Origin: Leguminivora glycinivorella
Lineage: Eukaryota; Arthropoda; Insecta; Lepidoptera; Tortricidae
Length of the DNA stretch: 64,000 nucleotides
Direction: 5' to 3'
Assembly: GCF_023078275.1 (NCBI RefSeq)
Contig: NC_062979.1
Location: 21,247,848-21,311,847 of the forward strand
Shown: positions 53,116 through 64,000 of the stretch, in pieces
Layout: each line of letters begins with the position of its first letter
How positions within the stretch are numbered: position 1 is the first letter of the stretch
The notes under the pieces: generated by a model
The model's database searches: none
The model's input: the letters and a program-made list of their open reading frames with translations, nothing else
Told to the model about the DNA's origin: nothing
Program-made: the position numbers and the translations under genes

Positions 53116-53520
53116 TGTGAATATTTATTATATTTTAAAAATGTCTTCTTGTATTAATTTTTTCCAGGTATCCTCAAACTTTAGAAACAATTAAATATGC
53201 CGTCGTACTCAGTTGCCCTCACTAAAGAAGATTAAAAAAAATTGTAACGTGCGTACCGAGCTGCTGGGTTGTAAAGGATCGGGGATCATATTATTATGGT
53301 CTTCTATAGAGCAACTAGTATTTTGCGGCATTTCACAATTGACACTTGTTGAAGTAGTCGTCATTAATATTACTATCAACATTAATTTCAGCGATCTGTA
53401 CTTCTTTTGTCAAGATTTTTGTATAGATAAGTGTCTACAAATTTGTAATGTTAAAGAGACAAAAATAAAACGTAGTAGAGTAAATAATGTGTTTTTTTTG
53501 TAACCCAAACAAAATACTTG
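53116..53520. other. AT-rich intergenic DNA
   Basis: A 96-codon frame (53213-53503) has no recognisable domain. Confidence 0.4.
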
Positions 53521-53752
53521 TAGATACGAGTGCGGAAAAGAGGAAAATCGATACGAGTAGCGATAAATTAATACACGAACGAAGGGAGTGTTTTAAATCG
53601 ACACGAGTTGTGAATGTCCTTTTCGCACGTGTATCGTACGACGATTTTCAGTACCTAAATCTAAGCTAAGAGTTTCGACCAGACAAGAAATGAATCATTG
53701 CTTGATTTGCTCGCACTACTGCGTTAAAAAAAGCAGCATCTGTACTGAAAAA
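53521..53752 (+). repeat. Composite dispersed repeat A, copy 4
   Basis: The longest copy: GATACGAGTGCGGAAAAG, GAAGGGAGTGTTTTAAATCG, CGCACGTGTATCGTACGACG and a CAGTAC...CATCTGTACTGAAA hairpin, all present. Confidence 0.7.
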
Positions 53753-54550
53753 AACTATCATTGCGCAACAGAAATTCTATTAATATCACAGTAAATACTC
53801 TGTTTCATTTGATTCCTACTTTTATTGTGTAAAGCAACACTACACTTCATTTTTATCAATAAGAATTAAAAATTATATATTTAATACGTTAAGTAACTAT
53901 AAAGTGCTTATCTATTTGTATTATCATTCTGCACTTTTCTTAACTTTCCCACATTTCTATAAAATGTCGAAGAGTGCTTAAATGGTCGTCGTCGTTTATT
54001 ATTATTTAATTCGCTCATATTTAAATGATTCAAAGCAACCAGTCCACAACTTCACAAGACAGTTTGAGAAACCTTCGTATTTCAGATTGTCATTTGCGGA
54101 TACAGTGGTTTAGGAGCAGTTCGGTAATCAGACCTACACATGTGTGTACAAATTCTGTCAATGTCACTGTCAGAAACCGTTCTGACAGTGACAATGACAG
54201 CCACAAATTCGTCCACATGTTGTTACCGTTATGTGTGCAAACGTCGACTAATAAAGTATCGTTAAAAGTCATTCTGACAGTGACATTGACAGCCACAAAT
54301 TCGTACACATTTTGTTACCGTAACGAGTGCACACGACGACTACATTTTGTTATTGTATCAATACGGTCGCATTGTTTGCACGACGTTACCACGCGTTATG
54401 TCACATTTGACAGTTAGTTACTGATTTGAAGATTTTGCGACTGAAATGGTTGTATGGGATACCATAATGTTGCATTGTCACGTGATTTACATATGTGTGC
54501 AAAATTTCAGCTCAATCGGAAACCGGCAAGTGGGTCAAATGTAGCTTCTA
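53753..54550. other. Intergenic DNA with a ~92-bp tandem duplication
   Basis: CTGACAGTGACAATGACAGC and CACAAATTCG..CACAT at 54181 repeat at 54273, and an inverted GTCAATGTCACTGTCAGAA precedes them at 54157. The rest is featureless. Confidence 0.5.
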
Positions 54551-54799
54551 CACTGAGAGAAATTTGCATTGTGAATTTAACAAGTTCGACTTGTTGCGGT
54601 TTATCCGTTTGAATCAGCCAAACGTATGTTTAAAACAATATGTGTCAGGTTGTTTTTATAAAATCGACTTGTTGATTCAAATATATTGGCGATTCAAATG
54701 ACAAGTAGCTTGTTGTTTGAACCAAAGAGCACGTAGGCGCTATTTTAACCAAAAAACTTGTTGAACGAACATGAAAACTGGTTGTATTTTTTCTCAGTG
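54551..54799. mobile_element. MITE with CACTGAGAGAAA termini, copy 2
   Basis: 249 bp, near-identical to 2151-2398 and flanked by TA on both sides (CTTCTA-element-TACGTT). Confidence 0.85.
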
Positions 54800-54879
54800 T
54801 ACGTTTTGATCCAAACTTACATACTAACAAGGCAAGTTGAATAAAAGCTTGTACTTATAACCTAACCACAAAATTAAAA

Positions 54880-55548
<669 letters not shown>

Positions 55549-55956
55549 AATCTACCCCGCCTTCCACGTAAGCAGCGTGCCCCTACCACCCTACCTCTAA
55601 CTGTATTTACGCTTCAAACATGCATCATTGTATTTTTATATCGTATCTGTATTCGGGATATGTCCTCGCGTCATCTGTTTCTAGGAAACTTTTTAAATTG
55701 TGGGGATTCCGATACGATCGTTAACTCATTTTTGCGACCTCTGGAATGAAGGGGATTGGATTTCGGAGAAACAATAGTGATAAAGAATAGAAAAGAGATT
55801 TATCTTTATTTTATTGCTGTTTATTTTTTTATTTTATGCAATTTAGTAGGTAATAGATTATTATGAGAAACCTATAGTCTGCTAGCAGTTGATTGGATGA
55901 ATGAAGCCCATTTATAAAAAAAAATCGACCGTTAGGTTAAAACAGGAACTAGATTG
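55549..55956. other. AT-rich intergenic DNA
   Basis: Nothing recognised. Confidence 0.4.
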
Positions 55957-56389
55957 TTTTCCCCTCACTAGCTCGGAAACACGTGTTTTGTCCTTTAATA
56001 CCAGCGGGTAAAAACGCATTTTATCCACTAGTGGGTAAAGTAATTTAACCTTGAATAAAGTCAGATTAACTGCTTTAAAATTGGTAAAAGTAGGTGAATC
56101 TAGTAATAAAGATGATTTACCACCTGTGGAACTACTGGAAGCAGTGATAAACGCATTTTTTGCGTTGTAGTTTACTCTATAGTGAGGAGGGGAAAAGTTT
56201 TGTGTTACACTCGGGTGCAAATGTATTTTACTTCTCGTGTGTTAAAAAACTCGCAAGTTCAGGATTCTATTCTCGAACCACTCGCTCCGCTCGTGGTTCA
56301 ACTATAGAATCCTTTCGCTTGCTCGTTTTTCAATTCCACACTCTGCGTTAAAATACAACTTTGCCCCCATGTATAACAAATAACTATTA
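55957..56389 (+). repeat. Dispersed repeat E, copy 2
   Basis: From TTTTCCCCTCACTAGCTCGG to AACAAATAACTATT; differs from 46960-47396 at a modest number of sites. Confidence 0.8.
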
Positions 56390-57396
56390 TCGCTTTCTCT
56401 TAAATGCAATTATATATTTTTTTCGTTTTCTTGCATACCTAACAAATGATTTGATAAGTGTGAGAGAATCTCCAGAATAACATAAAACTCAGTGTGAGGT
56501 ATTCGACGGCACATGTTATATAAAATGAATAACTTATGGAAGTAGTAAAGGTTGTCATAAAGTTAATCAGCCATTCAATTTTTTTAATAACTCAGTAACA
56601 GTTAGAGCTATTGAAACGCTGGCTTTGCAGATAGATTCTTCCCTTATAAACTTAACGTATACAATATATTATATACAACTAATCTAGTCCTAGAATTACT
56701 ACCACTGCACTGCACAAGCTTTTAAACTACCGCCTGATATATTTAACAGACGGTAAATGAAAGCATGAAAGTCACAAGTACTTATTGGGATATTGTTTTA
56801 ATTATACACCCTTTTAATTAATATCGACGTATAGAGAACGTTAAGCCGTGTCTACATAACTGCCTTTTAGCTTAAGCCGATCTACGGGTATAACAGTAAT
56901 AAGTAGTCAGTAATTGAATGTCAAAGGGGCCGGTTCGGACGGATTAAGTTGAGTCCCATCGTAGCTAACCAGATTCACAATCGGTTACGCTCCATAAGCG
57001 TACTATAGCTAGCTATCCCTATTGCTCATCTGTATAGTGGCGTGACAGAGCTTGCGTTTCGATAGCCACGTATCGTCAATTATTGTCACTTCAGCTAGGC
57101 AGGCTTCGAATTCAAATCAAAATTCAAATTTCACTCTCAAACAAGAGCTAACTTTAAGCCAACAAACTAAGGTTAATTTCTAGTTGGTTTGCAACGGAAT
57201 TTATACGTCATATGACACTATGAACGACAATCCCAAATCGGATGTTATGATTGACAGTAGCATGTAAATTAGGATAGACATACACTTGATGCCGGCGTGA
57301 CGGCGTTTATTAAACTTTTTGTCATAGTTTTTGCTATGTGTAATAAATTTTATCTCATATCCTTTTAAAACTAATACCAAACCTTATGGGATATTA
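56390..57396. other. Intergenic DNA
   Basis: 57000-57070 resembles the middle of the GTAGCCGAATG MITE (CTATCCCTATTGCTC, GGCGTGACAGAGC). Otherwise nothing. Confidence 0.4.
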
Positions 57397-57543
57397 CCAG
57401 CCGGCGTATTACGACTCCAATTTTATCACTTATCCACGTGGATAAAGCGTCCGTCACGCTTTGGCAAGTATGTCAGTGTGAGAGTGACAGTTGTCTTATC
57501 CACGTGGACAAGTGATAAAATTGTAAGCATGATACGCCGGCAG
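57397..57543. mobile_element. Hairpin MITE (TTATCCACGTGGATAA), copy 2
   Basis: CCAGCCGGCGTATTACGACT ... GCATGATACGCCGGCAG; same layout as 29047-29194. Confidence 0.85.
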
Positions 57544-57917
57544 AGTGTAGTTTTACATGTGTTTAAGATTTCTGCAGATGCTTTTAAATAATTCATTTGA
57601 ACTAATTATTATCACAATCTTGACAGATTTTGCAACGTACATGCGATTATTAATATTGCAGTAAATTAATCAAGATGTATATATATCTCAGGTCTGACTG
57701 CGTGTGATGACGACTAATTAATTAAGTATTCAAATTATATCAGCAAATTATCTCTCAAAGCAAATTGCAGTGCTATGTTTAATTTCGTCAAATAGAGAAT
57801 CGAAGAGATGAGAATCTTACTTACATATTATTGCTAATTGATCGAAAATTTTAAATAAACATTAGCAGGGTAGGTGAAAGACGAAGCAGTAGACAGTAAT
57901 GTTATGAATAAGTAGAA
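57544..57917. other. AT-rich intergenic DNA
   Basis: Nothing recognised. Confidence 0.4.
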
Positions 57918-58121
57918 TTGATACGAGTATATGTAGTAAAGAGAGCCTTCTTGGGTCGACCGGCTGGTGGCCGTCCGGCGGGTCGACCCAGGTATCGCTG
58001 GGAGGACAGTGTGGTGGCGAATCTGCGTCGGCTTCAAGTCAGTGACTGGCAAGAAGACTGCGCAGTATCGGAACAGGTGGCGATTTCTCGTTTCGGAGCC
58101 AAAATAGTTAGTTATATGTAG
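57918..58121 (+). pseudogene. LINE C-terminal remnant
   Basis: The plus frame reads RAFLGRPAGGRPAGRPRYRW, then EDSVVANLRRLQVSDWQEDC to a stop. GRP-GRP--RW-D-V--DLR is the conserved basic tail of LINE ORF2 proteins. Truncated at both ends relative to a full protein. Confidence 0.7.
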
Positions 58122-58200
58122 TAAAGATAAAGAATATCTGCCACTGCCATAGATGCCTGGCAGTGGCAGATATTCTGTACTACATATAACTAACTATTTT
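58101..58200. repeat. 100-bp hairpin abutting a LINE remnant
   Basis: The arms pair perfectly over 23 bp (58101-58123 / 58178-58200) and 19 bp (58131-58149 / 58158-58176), separated by a 7 + 1 base internal bulge and closed by an 8-base loop. No second copy in the window. Confidence 0.8.
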
Positions 58201-58237
58201 ACAGGCTTTATTAAATAGAATGCAGAAAAGAAGAATA

Positions 58238-58541
58238 TCATCATCCTCCTTGCGTTATCCCGGCTTTCGCCGTGGCTCATGGGAGACTGGAGTCCGCTTT
58301 TCACAACTAATCCCAAGATTTGGCGTAGGCACTAGTTTTACGAAAGCGACTGCCATCTGACCTTCTAACCTGAAGGGTAACTAGGCCTTATTGGATTAGT
58401 CCGGTTTCCTCACGATGTTTTTCTTCACAAAACCGAGTGGCAAATATCAAATGACATTTAGCACATAAGTTCGGAAAAACTCATTGGTACGAGCCAGGGT
58501 TCGAACCTGCGACCTCCGGATTGAAAGTTACACACTTAGTT
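58238..58541 (-). mobile_element. tRNA-derived SINE family A, minus copy
   Basis: GGTTCGAACCCTGGC-type B box (minus), CGAGGAAACCGGACTAATCC body and CATCATCCTCCTTGCG tail region. The A box is damaged. Confidence 0.75.
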
Positions 58542-59094
58542 GTCATTAGCAATTTGCCATTCTTGGTAATTTTCCCGATATGTATGGGGAAAGTATATTT
58601 TCCGGGAAATATTCCCTATAGGTCTAATCTAAATCGGGTAAAGTGCCACTAGTTGCGATCCACACTTATGAGAACTCTTCAGAAGTTCATCTTAGTCGAA
58701 AACCTACTAGCAATTTCTAGGCACCGTCCACAAAACGCATTTCTCGCAAAAATTCCGAATATTCGCGTCGCACCATAAATCACAGACATTATCGACTGCG
58801 AAAATAGTTTCAGGTTAGTTTACATGTCCCACTTCACGGTATCAAGTACCCTCGTGGCACCGCTGAGGGCCATAAATACCTGCATATTACTCTCATTACT
58901 TAAAAGGTAGTAAGCGCCAAGGCTAGGTGGGTGAGATAAGCTGTTTTGTGTGAGCTGGTCGGCATAGCACGGATTGTTTCTCGTATATTTCGGTAAACGG
59001 TTCCGAGGAGGGTTGTGTTCTTAATGCTCTCATAGCATTGGTAAGGTATAGACGATAAAGGACGAGCGTTGGTGTTGGTAAGGTGCTGAGATCA
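58542..59094. other. Intergenic DNA
   Basis: Nothing recognised. Confidence 0.4.
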
Positions 59095-59450
59095 TCATCA
59101 TCATGATCATTCCCTTGCCCTTTTCCCATTATTTGGGGTCGACGCAGCAGATCATCTTCCTCCATTCTCTCTCAACCGTCATTTCCATACTAATACCTTT
59201 CACTCTCATATCATAGTTCACACATTCCATCCATCTTTTCTTAGGCCTTCCACTACCATTGTATCCATCCACTAGGTACTCGTTTTATAACATTGTTTTC
59301 ATCCCTCCGCATTACATGCTAATCTACTTCCTCTCAACTTCTCTGTCACTAGCGCTACTCTTAGGCTTCCTCTTATATACTCATTCCGAATCCTATCCAG
59401 TTTTGTCACACCACACATCCATCGCAACATTCTCATTTAGCTACAACTAG
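59095..59450 (-). pseudogene. LINE 3' region, decayed
   Basis: (ATCATC)n at 59092-59108 marks the tail. TTTGGGGTCGACGCAGCA, CATCTTTTCTTAGGCCTTCC and CATCGCAACATTCTC match a well-known insect LINE 3' coding region in antisense. No open frame survives. Confidence 0.6.
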
Positions 59451-59454
59451 TGTG

Positions 59455-59590
59455 CGTAGCCGAATGCACAAACGCTCACGATAATATCTCTTTCGTAGCT
59501 ATCTATCTCTATCGCTCTTTCATATTGGCGCGACAGAGCCAGACTACATTTCTGTGGCGTTTCGCATCGCAGAAATGCCATTCGGCTACG
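59455..59590. mobile_element. MITE with CGTAGCCGAATG termini, copy 2
   Basis: Perfect 12-bp ends CGTAGCCGAATG / CATTCGGCTACG; the inside matches 4736-4870. Non-coding. Confidence 0.75.
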
Positions 59591-61503
59591 GGGCCAGGGC
59601 CCATGGTCTCACGTGGCCCGTATTCTGGCATTTCCGTCCCATGCTTTTTAAAGATGTGGCCGTTTACCGGGCAAGGGGTGATTTGCAGTAGCATTAGGTA
59701 AAGGACGCTGCTAGTTCGGTTTTAGCCTTGCAACTGGAGGACTTGGTAACTTTTGTTTGGCATTTATTCCAGTTTAAACATATTTTTCTATGGTTCGTTT
59801 AACCAACGTAGACTACAGAAACAACATAGACTTTTTGAATATCATAGATTAACACTTTGGTGATGTGGCCGTGTGGCGTCAGAGTGACAACGTTTGTGTT
59901 TGACATGGCGTAGAAAGGGTTCGGTAAGTCCACAGCTGTATCCAAGTTGCCGAACATCGCTCCCTAACGCCTGGTGACATCAGTCGCCTCATAACACATA
60001 TTATAGTCAAGCAACGTTGCGCCACAGGTAAGCAGTTACGCACGATGTGTGGGATTCACCTAGCGAGAGGGGGGAAACTAAGCCCTACTGACTTAACCTG
60101 GGCTCCGGCGTTTCATCCTCTTTGCCGTTCGTGAGGGCGCGCTGGGATCGATGTATGTCATTCACCACCACTTTCCCTGACGGTAGCGTCTTCCGTTGTG
60201 GAAAATTTGTGACAAAGAGTATTCCTGACTTAGAGCGTATCGTGTACCCCTCGAGCTAGGTAAGCGAATGGAATAGATTTAGGTCTAGCGAATAAATTAA
60301 GGCAATAGAGTGGCAGTCCCACTTTGTAAGTCGATAGTGTTCCGATGTGTTGAGTAGGTCGTTTGGAAATAAGAGTTGTAGCTTATGTCCGACAGAAACC
60401 GAATTGTTTGCAGTACCTAAACCTAACCGAAACTGAAGGTTTGGTTTTGGTTTTTGCTCCAGTTCTACCCGAAACATGATTTTAATGCCCGTCGGAATTC
60501 GGAACCGAAAACCAAAATCATGGACCGTATAAAGTCATTTATATGAAGACAAAATATCATTCATTAATAACACATATATAAAAATGTGATACAATAAATA
60601 TTATAATTTATAAACTAGGCAATAAAAAAACTAAAAATATACATCAAAAGTGCCCAATCGCAATGCTTATACGTTTTGTGCGAGGAAGCTGCCAGCTCTT
60701 TTGTCCCCCAAACGTATAAAATTAGTTCTCGTTTTTTATCGAAAGTAAATATATATAAAACAAATGAATGTGTACTTGTGTAGGTATGCTGTAGGTACCT
60801 ATATAATATTTTGTATGAAAGCGCACTTTAAAGTTTTAGCAAAAAAACTTCCGCAAATTGTTGCAAGTATAACATTTGAATTTTAACAAAAAAACCTTTT
60901 TTTTTTTTTAATAATACATATGTGCAAATTATTCACCTGTCAATTAATTCAACGGACAAAAGAAAAATAGACACACGGAAAAGTTCATTCTTCTCTTATA
61001 TTTTTTAGGAATACCTACATAATTTGAATATTAATTCGAAATATGCGGCACAATCACAACAGTCTCGTTAACCTTAGAGTTAAGCAGCTTTGGGCATTCT
61101 TGTAAAGGCGAGTAATAGCTTAAATAGATACAGAAGATGCACTGTAAAAGATCACGCACTTGAAAATGAAATTGTTGATAGAAAAGTTTTTGACTTACGT
61201 ACACTCCGTCAAAACTGTTTCCTGCAGGCCTATTATGAGTTTGACGCTGTCATATTCGCTTCCTTGTGCGTCCTGGCATATTTTTGTTGTTTGTTACTTA
61301 CTAAAATTAAGACCGTTTGAAGTTATGCTTGTACTTAGACAGTCAAATGATTTTTTTAGTAGTCAGAAAGATCTCACCTTAAATAATGAGAATAAGTCAG
61401 ATATCCCAGTGCACAGGGTGAAGACGCGTATGGATCGCATCTAAAAAAGCAAAATGCATGCGTACGCATCTTATGAAGATGTACTCATCTAATGAGATAG
61501 ATA
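59591..61503. other. Intergenic DNA with scattered fragments
   Basis: 59650-59700: GATGTGGCCGTTTACC repeat. 59718-59800: SINE C body. 60385-60520: AACCGAA/TTCGGTT-rich stretch, perhaps an old hAT end. 60655-60720: transposon tail as at 42607. No gene; frames at 61090-61444 have no domain. Confidence 0.4.
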
Positions 61504-61588
61504 TGTACAGTGAGATGCAAAATTTCATTAGGAAATTAATAATGAATCCATTGATAAATTCGCCATGCACTTTTTCAGCTGATTATAC
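61504..61588 (+). mobile_element. 80-bp hairpin MITE, copy 4 (most diverged)
   Basis: GTACAGTGAGATGCAAAATT ... TTTTTCAGCTGATTATAC with the ATTGATAAATTCGCCATGCA core. Confidence 0.65.
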
Positions 61589-62855
61589 ATGTATAAAAAC
61601 CGACTAGGTACTGATAATAGATGAGAGCAATCAAAAACCCCTCTAGGTATGTAAAGCAAATCAAAGAATAAGAAAAGCTGTTATTTCAATTTTCACATGA
61701 AAACAGTAGTACATTGTGTAGGTGACTACATTGTGCTAAATTAAAAAAATGTGGTGAATATTTCCTGTCATTCAAAAATTACGTGACTACTGACTAACGT
61801 GAGTGAACCCTCTGCCACAACCACCTCTACACCATAGTTTTGTTCGGTAGGAATCCAAGATGCTATCGTATTCTCGGGAGCTTAAGTTTATGTGAGTAAT
61901 GGAGTAATAAATTAATGTACCGTTGCGACACCTACGTCATCTATCGGTTCGCTAAATGGACACCTCTTTGTTTGGTATGTGGAGATAGAAGGTTCGTGCG
62001 ATCTGATTGTCAATGTTATCGAGTAGAAAAAAAACAATGTGAATACCTTACTCCGCCGTCAATTTATTTTGCCGCCATTTGTTGATATCTAAGAACACTT
62101 ATCGCTTAACAGATTTCACAGTCTTATTTAATCTATGAAACAAATCATCCAAGTTCTCGCATGCAAATATCATTAAGCCAGCTATGCAAAATTTCGTGAG
62201 AATATCTCAACAAATAAATAAGACTTAGTGCAATTCATCTTTCCATTTCCACAAGTCGTTCAAAACTATAATTATACGCCATTATATCAATTCCCGAAGC
62301 ACCAAGGATAAGTAGACGAGGAACCGTGAAACCAAGTAGACATTCCCATAATATCGACCGCTTAAAGTCGACAGATGAGATGTCAGCAGAAAATTGGATT
62401 TCGTAAAATAAATATGTCGTGCACACTTTGAATTAAATCCTCCTTTTCAAATATCAATGCAATTTCTTGAACTTTAAGATTCATTTTAGATTTTAAAGTT
62501 TCGTTTTGAGGATTTGACGAAAAGTTAATTTTCAAGTGGGATGTTGGTGTTCACAAAAGAATTAATTTTTGTCCAATGTGGATAATGCACTTTTTTTTTG
62601 CTAACAGGGATTATACCGGTAACTGGCAGGTATGAATGCATCTTGTTAATTTTCTGAATGACATTCGCGTTACGATTTGAAATGGAAATTTGAGGCCAGG
62701 TGAGGTCTCGAAGGTTTTTGAACTTTGTTTAATAAGATGGCCTGCTGTCATATCACTTTTTTTTGTCAGGGATAATAAAAACGGTAGCAAATGTGTATAA
62801 GGAAAACATATGATGACACGGTAATTTTTTTAAATAAAGAATAATAATAAGCAAA
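61589..62855. other. AT-rich intergenic DNA
   Basis: Nothing recognised. Confidence 0.4.
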
Positions 62856-62900
62856 CATCATCATCATCATCCTCCTTGGGTTATCCCGGCATTTGCCACA
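62856..62900 (-). repeat. SINE family A tail fragment
   Basis: (ATC)n then CCTCCTTGGGTTATCCCGGC, the 3' end of SINE A only. Confidence 0.65.
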
Positions 62901-64000
62901 TAATAAAAAACATATCACATTATTTCCGTTTCTGAGAACCTACTCTGTTTAGGCACTATGGAAAATAATATTCTTATGCAAGAACAGTTTTATAAAAAGC
63001 AAACATTTTTCGTGATAAAAATAAACTAATTGTGTGTTTGATAACTTTTCAAAAGTCTATCATTATTATTAGCGATAAAATCATGTATGAAATTCTGTGA
63101 TATTTTATTTTGATTTGCATATACCTCTATTTTGTATTTCATCATACAACAAAAAATAGAATTAGAACTTACTTTCATTTCCACAAATTCTAGTCTACAT
63201 TATGCCAACAGGTAATTTAAGTTTCTTTAGCATGCTTTAGCTTCAATTCTATACAAAAATCAAAATCGAAGTCAAACAACTAAATCTTACATAATAAAGC
63301 TGTCAAATTTGTGACAAAAGTTCGTAATCCTTTTGTGTCCCTGTCAAACTCACTTTCTTACGGGATGAGATTATCTTATTCACAGTCACTTTTACATTTA
63401 TTTGCCAATTTGCTTGGCTATTATTTCTTACACGTTTAACACAGATCACCCCTGTGGATTGTAAAGGCCTGTAGAAAAAGTTTTAATAAGTATACATTGA
63501 AAAGGCTATTTTAAGCCGCCTTTGAAGTTTGCAATGATAAAATTATCTAATGGATTTTGGACGGAAACAGTATTATTTTTAAAAACATTTATAAATTACA
63601 ATTATACTAACCTTGTTATCTTGAACATTTTGATAATCACCAACTTTGTTAGAAACTTAGAACCTTACGTATAAATACTCAAATCATCACTAATCCAATG
63701 CCTTACTGCAATAACTGTTATTACCGTTTTTTTTTTACTACTATCTACTACTACTACTTACTAAGTTACTACTTTAATCAGTAAAACTTTCAAAGAAGAG
63801 AAATGTGAAGCTGTGAATTAAAAACTAAATACAAAACTTTTGATTGCCCTTTCTTCGTCATTCAAGTTTAAATCCATTTTAAAAGGGTTCAACTAATTTG
63901 TCTCATTTCCTCATCAGACTTCTTTCTTAAGTACGTAGAATACGTTACCCTCGTTGCCGAATTCACCGCATTTTTTTATAATGAACCAAAACAACCAGTT
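62901..64000. other. AT-rich intergenic DNA
   Basis: No gene or repeat seen. 63738-63770 has a short ACTACTACT run. Confidence 0.45.

Overview
The window looks like intergenic DNA from an insect genome, most probably a lepidopteran (moth or butterfly). The assignment rests on recognised repeat families: tRNA-derived SINEs with moth-like heads, short Helitron-like elements, LINE 3' ends of a type common in Lepidoptera, and many hairpin MITEs. I found no convincing host protein-coding exon and no free-standing tRNA or rRNA gene. Nearly every long open frame is either a transposon remnant or a by-product of a tandem repeat whose period is a multiple of three.

Layout. 1-6.2 kb: Helitron-like, MITE and LINE fragments, including a 5'-truncated LINE with a 15-bp target-site duplication (TSD). 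6.28-6.44 kb: a perfect 55-bp hairpin element with a 16-bp TSD. 6.48-11.34 kb: two arrays of one 120-bp satellite in opposite orientation around a non-satellite spacer of about 430 bp. The right array has a 600-bp higher-order repeat and is interrupted near its end by a 540-bp dispersed repeat. 12-22 kb: scattered MITEs, one hAT-type element with 8-bp TSDs, LINE tails and featureless AT-rich DNA. 22.5-24.3 kb: the best coding remnant, a non-LTR reverse transcriptase with intact catalytic motifs but no endonuclease. 24.8-32.2 kb: hairpin MITEs, SINEs (one split by another element) and a 308-bp inverted-repeat element. 32.76-34.09 kb: a non-autonomous piggyBac-like element bounded by TTAA, with about nine copies of a 14-16 bp palindrome. 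36-47.5 kb: a LINE fold-back, nested MITEs, a full-length SINE with TSD, a short element carrying a hammerhead-ribozyme-like core, LINE C-termini and a second hAT-type element. 48-64 kb: dispersed repeats, a 480-bp compound microsatellite, LINE remnants and long stretches with nothing recognisable.

No gene pathway operates here. What links the pieces is insertion history: elements sit inside elements at about 6.3, 11.3, 14.7, 26.6, 39.9 and 47 kb, so relative ages can be read. The parts that most deserve follow-up are the inverted satellite pair (a possible natural hairpin-RNA or small-RNA source), the hammerhead-bearing short retroelement family, and the piggyBac-like element with its palindrome clusters. 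Repeat boundaries and identities were read by eye.
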